Shown here: piece by piece, positions 20,781 to 28,080 of the stretch | Layout: each line of letters starts with the position of its first letter | Numbering within the stretch: the stretch's first letter is position 1 | Origin: a virus | Virus record (IMG/VR): IMGVR_UViG_3300009159_000226 | Coordinates: 1 to 29,151 of that record | DNA: 29,151 nt | Direction: 5' to 3' (one strand) | Translations under genes and position numbers: made by a program | Notes under the pieces: model-generated | What the model was told of the DNA's origin: nothing | What the model saw: only the letters and a program-made list of their open reading frames with translations | Database searches by the model: none

Positions 20781-22673
20781 TTATTCTTGTGAATTAGCAA
20801 TTGCAGTAACAGTAAGTCCTGCTAGAGTATTTGCTGTAGCATTTGCGGAACTGGTATCTAGAGTCAACACGGTATTTCTAGAAGCATAAGGAAATACTGC
20901 AGACGTAGAAGATTCTGTAGTAGAAGTTAAATTTGTTGTTAAGACATTCGCAGCGTCGCCGAATGGTTCGACATAGATTCGTAGTTCTGTTTCTTCGCCC
21001 GATAAAGAATCAACAGTAATATTATTAATCTTAACAACTCCTGTCGTATAATCAACAGTTCCTATGTTAGATCCAATAATTACATCATCAGAAACTCTCT
21101 TCAAAACAAGAGTTCCTATATCACCAACTGTCATGTTATGTTGATCAGTAATATAAACTTCATATTGGCGACCAGTAATAGTGGTGTTAAAGTTTGTTGA
21201 AACTAATGTTTCTGTTTCCAAATTACCATTGAATCTAATTTCATAATCGTCAAAGATTCCAAAAATAATAGGAATTCTTTTGTGCATTTTAACTTGGATA
21301 CTAGCTGAAAAAATAGACTCAGTTGTCCCAATTACTAAACCAAGTAATTTCGAATAGTAAAAGTTTTTCTGTAGTTTATTAACATTATTCGTAAAATAGT
21401 TTTGCACAACAGTTCTAACTTCAGACTCAATTCTCGAAGAAGTAAGAGAAGTTAATGTCTTGTTGTAATTGACAGAAACATCAAGACCAATATACGTTTG
21501 AATTGGATCAACGAATTCAGGTTGTATTGAAACTACGCTTCTAGGGCGAATAATGTCTCTCGCAATAATATCTCTATCTGCTTGTGTGATAATAGATCCA
21601 GGAAGAGGTTGAATTGAAATGAACACCTTGCCATAAATAGGGGGATTGTTATCTTCTCCGCCCCAGACTGCGATAGAATTGATGTTACTAAATCTTGATC
21701 GAATTAACGTTTCGTAGTCTTGCGAGGTAACAACTCGATTTTTAGTTGCATTAAATTTTGGAGCATTATAACGGATGCTATCAATGCTTTCTTTTTCTTG
21801 ACCGCCTGTCGCAACAGATTCCAAATATACAACCTTTGTTTCACCAGACCCAGTGAATGTCTGAGTTGCCGAAAAATTCGGTATAGAATTTGGTGCTGCT
21901 CCGCTACTGACAATATAATCCACAAGAACAATATTACCAACTGATAATTGTTTTCCTATAATATTATCGCCAAATCTAATCTCATAAAGACCCGCTGGAC
22001 CTTCTTCGATAAAGAATGCTCTGGTTGTTTCATCTACTAATGTAATATCATCATAATAACTCCACGCTGTTATGGTAGCATTACCAGATGATTCTTGTAT
22101 GCGAACTCGTATAGTTGTAGTATCAACATTTATATTAGGAATAACAAATGGACCAGATTTATTCGATTGATCAACAACAAAATTATTAGAAACTCTCTTA
22201 CCTTCGATCAGTTCCATAGGGAAACTAAATCCAGTTTGACCTGTTTCCAAAGTTACCAATCCAGAAACGTGATCTTCTTTAGGATAAAACGTATAAGTTT
22301 TATTGGTTGTTTTTGCTGTAAATTGTGTACTTCTAGGAATGGTTAAGCTTGTTCCGGAATATGTAGTAGGCGGATCGACTTGAAATATAATATTTGCTCT
22401 TGCCGATTTCCTTGATGTTGGTGTGTATCCCAACGTTTTAGCAATGGATGCAACTGAATTTCTTTTTACAGCACTATCGATAAACATTTCATTAGATTGT
22501 AGATGCGCAAGAGTTGCATTATAATGTGTATTATACGCAAGAATGTCTAGAAGGATAGAAAGACCAGCACCATCAAAGTTGTAGTCTTGAAATTCTTCTT
22601 GAGACTGCATGAAGATTTTTAGATTTTGTTTAATTGCTGCAAAATCTAATTCTGTTACATTTAATTGCGCCAT
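20781..22673 (-). CDS. gp6: Baseplate wedge protein gp6
   Basis: 630 residues, close to the ~660 of T4 gp6; ATG at 22673, one base after the gp25 stop codon. The N-terminus has the family signature: LDFAAIKQNLKIFMQSQEEF, then DYNFDGAGLSILLDILAYNT and a NEMFIDSA motif that is also typical of J-type baseplate wedge proteins. The middle holds DYIVSSGAAPN and YNAPKFNATKNRVVTSQDYE, the strongly conserved core of gp6/J-like proteins, followed by SINSIAVWGGEDN-type sequence. gp6 forms the continuous ring of the baseplate inner wedge with gp25 and gp53; here it directly follows gp25. A gp53 gene is not visible in this window. No oddities in length or reading frame were seen. Confidence 0.92.
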   Translation of the reverse strand: MAQLNVTELDFAAIKQNLKIFMQSQEEFQDYNFDGAGLSILLDILAYNTHYNATLAHLQSNEMFIDSAVKRNSVASIAKTLGYTPTSRKSARANIIFQVDPPTTYSGTSLTIPRSTQFTAKTTNKTYTFYPKEDHVSGLVTLETGQTGFSFPMELIEGKRVSNNFVVDQSNKSGPFVIPNINVDTTTIRVRIQESSGNATITAWSYYDDITLVDETTRAFFIEEGPAGLYEIRFGDNIIGKQLSVGNIVLVDYIVSSGAAPNSIPNFSATQTFTGSGETKVVYLESVATGGQEKESIDSIRYNAPKFNATKNRVVTSQDYETLIRSRFSNINSIAVWGGEDNNPPIYGKVFISIQPLPGSIITQADRDIIARDIIRPRSVVSIQPEFVDPIQTYIGLDVSVNYNKTLTSLTSSRIESEVRTVVQNYFTNNVNKLQKNFYYSKLLGLVIGTTESIFSASIQVKMHKRIPIIFGIFDDYEIRFNGNLETETLVSTNFNTTITGRQYEVYITDQHNMTVGDIGTLVLKRVSDDVIIGSNIGTVDYTTGVVKINNITVDSLSGEETELRIYVEPFGDAANVLTTNLTSTTESSTSAVFPYASRNTVLTLDTSSANATANTLAGLTVTAIANSQE

Positions 22674-22674
22674 C

Positions 22675-23073
22675 TTATCTACTTCTTTTTAGAATGGTTG
22701 AAAATGTTACGGGATCTGGAACACCAATAACGTAAAAATACATGGTAATTTCAAATGCATTTTCATCATATAATGGAACTACATCTACTTGTTGAGATCT
22801 AACTCTCGGTTCAAATTTGTTAATCAGTAGTTCTATTCGCAATTTCAAAGAATTCGCAGTGATTGTGTCGACCTGATCAAACAGCATACCATATACGGGA
22901 GATCCCAATTTTGGTTGAAAAGGTCTCTCATAATATTGTGTCAAGATCAAAACCTTGAGTGCTTGTTTGACTGAATTGACATCATACTTCTTTACAACGT
23001 CACCCGTGATTGGATGCGCACCAAAGGATAAATCCAGATCAGAGTATATTCTGTTTGTTTCTTTTACTGCCAT
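22675..23073 (-). CDS. gp25: Baseplate wedge protein gp25
   Basis: 132 residues, the same length as T4 gp25. It carries the family's core: RPFQPKLGSPVYGMLFD (T4 RPFDPEFGCDLSDQLFE), then ITANSLKLRIELLINKFEPR with the conserved EPR motif, and VDVVPLYDENAFEITMYF (T4 VNVIPVYDDYTLIVEIRF). Members share the fold of T4 gp25 and of the type VI secretion protein TssE. gp25 starts sheath assembly by contacting the first sheath ring, bound to gp6 and gp53. The ATG at 23073 has no clear Shine-Dalgarno site, and a TATAAATA word ends only six bases before it. The previous gene ends 19 bases upstream. Its stop codon lies one base from the gp6 start, which suggests coupled expression. Confidence 0.93.
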   Translation of the reverse strand: MAVKETNRIYSDLDLSFGAHPITGDVVKKYDVNSVKQALKVLILTQYYERPFQPKLGSPVYGMLFDQVDTITANSLKLRIELLINKFEPRVRSQQVDVVPLYDENAFEITMYFYVIGVPDPVTFSTILKRSR

Positions 23074-23078
23074 ATACT

Positions 23079-23086
23079 TATTTATA
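23079..23086 (-). promoter_or_regulatory. T4-type late promoter word TATAAATA at the gp25 start
   Basis: A perfect TATAAATA on the minus strand, in the 19-base gap before gp25 and five bases from its ATG. The expected transcription start would fall on or next to the ATG, giving a leaderless message if the promoter is real. Confidence 0.4.
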
Positions 23087-23092
23087 TCAATT

Positions 23093-26000
23093 CTAGGCGA
23101 CTTGTTTAAATCCTGCTGTGTATTTCATACCTTTACCAGAAGGAGTGGCTGTCAGACATTGTCCTCTCGATTTTCCGTTTCTACCTACATAACCTATGTG
23201 AATCCAAACTGAACCGCTGCTATTCTTTTCAAGAATAATTTGATCATATGCTGATAGATTAGAAGCAGCCCAGCGACAAACATCAATATATTGTTTTTTG
23301 CTCAATTTAGGGAATGACAAGTCAACTGCTGATCCCCAACCATGCGCATTAGGATCCAGTTTATTTTTCTTCCCATTCGGATAGTATTTTCTAAATCCAC
23401 AGGACCAAGTCACAGATCCATACTTGTCGAACAATGGTTCTATGACGTTAACAGCAAGACAACGAAGATTATTCAATATTTCATACTCGTTCTGTTTGCT
23501 TCCTGGCGATTTATGTCCACGAAGATCGGCAGCGCCACTAGGGCAACCATCTCTACCATTACATAATTGTGCCAGTGTTATTCTTGGAGAAATTTTTAAA
23601 GTGCCATCATATTTTTGTCCCTGTTGAGGAAGAGGTGGAAGTTTTACTCCCTTCAATGTATTACAATCTTTTGGTGGTATTCCACTTTTCCCTGCTGGTG
23701 CTGGATAAGTAGTACCATCACCCGATGTTCCATCGCCCGATTCAGGCGAATTGCCCGATGAAGGATCTCCTCCATTATCAACACAGTCATCTCCAGTTTC
23801 AGATCCAGAAAGTTGTCCTGAAACGTTACCGTTTTCATCAGGTTCTCCACCATCAGTGTTCATACTACTGTTTTCGCCACCATACCCAGTTTTAATGTCG
23901 TCATTAGTTCTTTCAACTGGTTGTGGAGCAGATAGAGAAACAGGTTGTTCTAACTCATATGTTACTGGGAGTTTCGCAGATACTGCACAGACTGCATCTT
24001 CAGCAGAACCAGCAGATGCAGGAACTGTGATAGTAGCAGTAGTGTTCCCCTTAATATTTGTAGTATCATCTGGACTATTATGTGTTCCCTTGAGGTTTGT
24101 AGTTCCTGCATTCAATGTAGTAATATTTGCTGTTGTTACATCAAGAGTTGCGGTATCAATTGGCGAAGATGTAACCAATGGTGCCTTCAAACTGATATTT
24201 CCTGTGCTTTCTGCATTAATAGTTCCAGCAGATTTAATATTGACATTACCCGTCGATTCTTGATTTATCATCGCAGCAGATTTTAAGTTAATGTCGCCAG
24301 TAGATTTAGCAAGAATTTCTGCATCAGTGCACAGGTTCATGTTACCAGTTGAATGATTAAAGAATGAACCACCAGATTTGATATGTGTATTAACCTTCGA
24401 TGTCAGATTCAATCCTGCATCTGTTGTTAGATTGTATTTACCAGTAGTTTTGGTAGTTACTGCTCCTGTTATATCAGCATCAACCTTACCTTCATTTTTG
24501 ACAGAAATATCGCCTTCGTTTCTAAGATAGATACCATCTTGCACCGAAAGACCAAGCGATCCGCCAATGTTGACATTAACATCATTATGGATATCAAGAC
24601 TGACTTTACCATGCATTGTTAATGCAGTGTCATTCATAATAAACACATTACATTGTCCTGCAATGTGAACGTTGGCATTACCTTCAATTAAAACAAAACC
24701 ATCTTTTTCAATGATGGAATACCCATTACCAATAATTTTATTTACTTGAGTTCCATCAGGTCCAGTCTCTGTAAAGGTTCCTGACTTGTGAGCAATATTC
24801 AAACGCTCGAATCCAGGAGTATCATCGATTTCTAATGCGTGTCCAGATTCGCCAGCAAATACTTTATTGTATGGATATTTTGCAGCGTATGGAGTTGCTG
24901 GTTGTTCCCATGTAGATCCCGAACGACCTGCCATTTTAACAGCACGTTTTCTCGATGCGTTTCTTGCGGCGGGAGAAGAACCGAGAGATTGTGATGATTT
25001 ATCACCAGCAGATGTTCTCGGATCTGGATTAATTCCAGGGGAATTGACGCCAAGCGCAAGACTATTAGTATCTGGTTTATTTACATAGTCGGGTTTCGGA
25101 TAGGTTTTCTTCGGATCAGCAAATCCTTTACCATCCGCTTTAGCGATGTTGGTGTTTTCATTTGTGGGGAGATTTTCTGCATCTGGTGCATTGACCGCAG
25201 TATTTACTGCGTCAGCTGCCTGTGCGGGATGAGAAATACCATTATCAATAGTTGATTTTGGTTGTTCCTTTAATGGTGCTTGTACTTTCTCTACGCTCTT
25301 TGCTTGCGTAACAGTTCCATCTGTTTCTGTAGTTGTTGTGACTGTAGTAACAGCACCAGATGCTTGTAGTGTTGATACGGAAGAAGTGGAACTACCATCC
25401 ACTGCAGTTATCGGTGTTTGTGACCCCGATGTGGTGATGCTTTGAATATCTTCTGCAAAATTAGCAAGGATTTCGTTTTTCGCAGTATTACTTGCTTGAA
25501 ATGTAAAATCATTCCCCATTCTTTGCGCATAGGTCGCCACTGAATCTAGTTGTTTGACTAGAGTTTCTACATCAGCTGGATCATCAAACGCAATAACCTT
25601 ATTAGATTCTGCTCGATCAATACTACCACTGCGCTCAAATTCTTTTTGTGCTTGTAGTTGCGTTACAATAGATGTTATATTATTAGTTATGAAACTTATT
25701 GTTTGTTGGATAGCAGCAGACCATTCTCCAACTCCCCTATCATGGCGCTGAGAACCTTCTGAATCTAGTAATTTCCGTAACGCAATAACTGCATCTGTTC
25801 CAGGTAGTTGATCATCCCCCTGAAAAAGAAAGCGACCACCTTTTTCTATCTTATCAATTATTTTAATCTCAAATGCGGTAGGATCAAATCCACCAATAAA
25901 ATATATCGAAAGCGTAATACCATTAGCAGGAGATGTAGTATATGGATTTGAGAGAGCACTGGCAGAAGAAAATGGTGGTGTATCTTTTAATCCTGTTGTA

Positions 26001-27103
26001 ACTCTTACGGAAATTGTTCCCGCTTCAGTCAATTCATATAAAATAGTTGAGAATTTATTTGCTTTAGATATTCTTCTAACGATTTGTTGGGTGGAATCTG
26101 CTGATGTTTTAGCAGTACCAACAACTGTTGAATCTGTAGGAACTGAAGCAATCTCTTCTGCTGTAGGTGGAGGTGTTACTTCCGCATCGAGAACTACGCT
26201 TGTTGTACCTTCAGTTGGTCCTGGAGTTGCAACTTTTTCTGATGGTAGCGCGACAGCATTATAACCAACATCAAACCAATACTTGGCAGATATACCATTT
26301 GCATCTGTCTTAACATTTCCTCGCAAATAGTTTTGCGTTGCGTCGATGTCCCAACAAATTGATAGACCCAAAGCGCCAGCAAGAGTTTTCTTATCTACAT
26401 TGACATTAATTGCCCTTGAAGTCAGTAACAATTGATATGTGAATTTAAGTAAATTTAATGCAGCAAGATCTTGCAAAAATGGATTTTCTATGAATCCTCC
26501 ATGCATATCACCATGCTCTGTCAAAGCACCATCTGCATTCTTCAATGCTAATTGTGGGTGAACAGAAACATTAAATCTGGGATCACCACCATTAATTGGA
26601 TAAATTAGCATGTAGTATAATGCATTATTTCTGGCACTGACAGGCGCTTCAAGTATTCGTGTTTGCTTACCAGAATTATATTTTAAAAACCGACTATACC
26701 AACTTTCATATTCTTCATTGCCTCTTGATGGTACAGGAATATTTGGTAGATTATTACTAACCCATGTATTCAACTCACTTCCGAATATTCCTGCATCAAT
26801 TAACTGCGCGACACCAAGTTTATACACACCATATTCACCGTCTGCGTGCACGACAGTAAATTTCCACTGATCGCCAGTTGGTGTTAATTTACCTCCAGGG
26901 GAAGCAAGCAAACTAAAACCTTGCCTCGGTGGTTCGCCGAAATTATATACTCGATTATAATACTGCATGGTCATGGCATTCTGAATTTGTTTCAGAAGCG
27001 CAACAACATCATCGCGAGTCAGAGAACCAATGGTGTCATCTTCTGCCATGTTGATATTATCAGCAGAAGTGAAGTATGGAGTAAATGCATCGTACTTGTT
27101 CAT
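23093..27103 (-). CDS. Beta-helix spike protein (gp5 C-terminal-like) with C-terminal M15-type peptidase
   Basis: 1336 residues. The ATG at 27103 is preferred because AAAGG lies about seven bases upstream; a TTG at 27109 is in frame but less likely. Residues 1-~340 are an unrecognised domain (containing GEYGVYKLGVAQLIDAGIF), and ~340-730 is mostly polar linker with helical parts. Residues ~733-985 resemble the gp5 C-terminal spike: TPYAAKYPYNKVFAGESGHA, DGTQVNKIIGNGY, then many eight-residue strands (STGNVNIKSAG, ESTGNISLKAP) as in a triple-stranded beta-helix. Residues ~985-1130 are an acidic Gly/Ser linker. The C-terminus (~1150-1320) looks like an M15-type D,D- or L,D-peptidase: SCGFR, AHGWGSAVDLSF (His1254, Asp1261) and WIHIGY (His1302) would be the zinc ligands. 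It probably forms the membrane-piercing spike and cuts peptide cross-links in the host wall. Confidence 0.8.
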   Translation of the reverse strand: MNKYDAFTPYFTSADNINMAEDDTIGSLTRDDVVALLKQIQNAMTMQYYNRVYNFGEPPRQGFSLLASPGGKLTPTGDQWKFTVVHADGEYGVYKLGVAQLIDAGIFGSELNTWVSNNLPNIPVPSRGNEEYESWYSRFLKYNSGKQTRILEAPVSARNNALYYMLIYPINGGDPRFNVSVHPQLALKNADGALTEHGDMHGGFIENPFLQDLAALNLLKFTYQLLLTSRAINVNVDKKTLAGALGLSICWDIDATQNYLRGNVKTDANGISAKYWFDVGYNAVALPSEKVATPGPTEGTTSVVLDAEVTPPPTAEEIASVPTDSTVVGTAKTSADSTQQIVRRISKANKFSTILYELTEAGTISVRVTTGLKDTPPFSSASALSNPYTTSPANGITLSIYFIGGFDPTAFEIKIIDKIEKGGRFLFQGDDQLPGTDAVIALRKLLDSEGSQRHDRGVGEWSAAIQQTISFITNNITSIVTQLQAQKEFERSGSIDRAESNKVIAFDDPADVETLVKQLDSVATYAQRMGNDFTFQASNTAKNEILANFAEDIQSITTSGSQTPITAVDGSSTSSVSTLQASGAVTTVTTTTETDGTVTQAKSVEKVQAPLKEQPKSTIDNGISHPAQAADAVNTAVNAPDAENLPTNENTNIAKADGKGFADPKKTYPKPDYVNKPDTNSLALGVNSPGINPDPRTSAGDKSSQSLGSSPAARNASRKRAVKMAGRSGSTWEQPATPYAAKYPYNKVFAGESGHALEIDDTPGFERLNIAHKSGTFTETGPDGTQVNKIIGNGYSIIEKDGFVLIEGNANVHIAGQCNVFIMNDTALTMHGKVSLDIHNDVNVNIGGSLGLSVQDGIYLRNEGDISVKNEGKVDADITGAVTTKTTGKYNLTTDAGLNLTSKVNTHIKSGGSFFNHSTGNMNLCTDAEILAKSTGDINLKSAAMINQESTGNVNIKSAGTINAESTGNISLKAPLVTSSPIDTATLDVTTANITTLNAGTTNLKGTHNSPDDTTNIKGNTTATITVPASAGSAEDAVCAVSAKLPVTYELEQPVSLSAPQPVERTNDDIKTGYGGENSSMNTDGGEPDENGNVSGQLSGSETGDDCVDNGGDPSSGNSPESGDGTSGDGTTYPAPAGKSGIPPKDCNTLKGVKLPPLPQQGQKYDGTLKISPRITLAQLCNGRDGCPSGAADLRGHKSPGSKQNEYEILNNLRCLAVNVIEPLFDKYGSVTWSCGFRKYYPNGKKNKLDPNAHGWGSAVDLSFPKLSKKQYIDVCRWAASNLSAYDQIILEKNSSGSVWIHIGYVGRNGKSRGQCLTATPSGKGMKYTAGFKQVA

Positions 27104-27113
27104 TATCAAACCT

Positions 27114-28070
27114 TTATGCTAATGCTTGGTTGGTGACAAAAGATGGAACTTGCGCAACACCCTTTTCGCCATTATATGTGCTCTTTTTATTAAAACCAAA
27201 AGCATTTGTTCTGTTGCTACCAGGAATTCTATCGACCGCCTTATTTACAGCACCTTTATATGGATTTCCTCTGAAGTCCGTTCTTGGCCCAACAAATTTT
27301 CTAGACTTATCTTGTAGTTCTTTGTTCTTTAAATTGTTTGCAACAGTTAACAATTGTTTTGCGTTTCCTTTTTTACCCAATGCCTTCACAGCGCTGTTTA
27401 TATCTTTTATGTTTTTCCATTCAGCATTTGGTTTGCTTGTCGTACCTTGTTGTGGATAACTCCAAGTAGGTTCATATTGCCATGTGGCGCAAACGCATTG
27501 AGTTACTGATTTGCCACCATAAACTCCTGCGAGCATTCTGTTGTAGATAGATTGTGCAACATCACATTGATCTTGTGCTTTATCTGCACCCATTCCTGCT
27601 TCCGCTGCACAAACTGCAACCAATGTCCAAAACTCTTGATTTGGCGGACCAGCAGAAATGGGTTGACCGCCATCTTCTTCGGATGGTGCGCCTGTTGCGT
27701 CGTCGCCAGAAGAACCTGACCCTTCTGATGGAGCGCAATCTGCTGATCTCAATCCTCCAGGAATTGCTCCGACTGTACCCCAGAACATAGGATGTTGCCC
27801 GTTCTCACCGTCAGCAAAAAATCCAACGACCCAAGTACCCTCGACAGCACCAGTCGGCGACCAACCAACACCAGAAGTTCCTGCTGAATTTGCGGGCATG
27901 ACTGGCATCGCCCATGGAAGATCGTCGGATGGTAGAACTTCACTATCTTCTGTATGATAACCGATAATTCTCACGCGACATCTACCCAGTCGAAGTGGGT
28001 CTTCTCTGTCTTCCACGACACCAAACCACCAATAAAAATTTGGGTTATTGTTAGATGTAATATTATCCAT
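27114..28070 (-). CDS. gp5: gp5-like OB-fold hub protein with SleB-like cell wall hydrolase domain
   Basis: 318 residues from the ATG at 28070, just after a GAGAG site; a longer frame from 28232 would lie inside the hub gene. Residues ~11-105 are the gp5 N-terminal OB-fold: NFYWWFGVVEDREDPLRLGR, CRVRIIGYH, LPWAMPVMPA, GVGWSPTGAVEGTWVVGFF and HPMFWGTVGAIPGG. An acidic Gly/Ser linker follows (~110-140). Residues ~145-318 look like a SleB/Hydrolase_2 domain: FWTLVAVCAAEAG with the likely catalytic Glu157, then DVAQSIYNRM and CVCATWQYEPTW. Such enzymes cut peptidoglycan glycan strands. T4 gp5 has OB-fold, lysozyme and beta-helix in one chain; here the beta-helix is in the next gene. The start lies 10 bases after the hub stop codon. 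Domain naming is from motifs remembered, not from a search. Confidence 0.8.
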   Translation of the reverse strand: MDNITSNNNPNFYWWFGVVEDREDPLRLGRCRVRIIGYHTEDSEVLPSDDLPWAMPVMPANSAGTSGVGWSPTGAVEGTWVVGFFADGENGQHPMFWGTVGAIPGGLRSADCAPSEGSGSSGDDATGAPSEEDGGQPISAGPPNQEFWTLVAVCAAEAGMGADKAQDQCDVAQSIYNRMLAGVYGGKSVTQCVCATWQYEPTWSYPQQGTTSKPNAEWKNIKDINSAVKALGKKGNAKQLLTVANNLKNKELQDKSRKFVGPRTDFRGNPYKGAVNKAVDRIPGSNRTNAFGFNKKSTYNGEKGVAQVPSFVTNQALA

Positions 28071-28080
28071 TATTATTCTC

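Noticed and set aside
23751-24263. A 170-codon plus-strand frame inside the spike gene
   Set aside because: It lies opposite the beta-helix and linker region and shows only low-complexity Ser/Pro/Val sequence. The minus-strand gene is clearly real.
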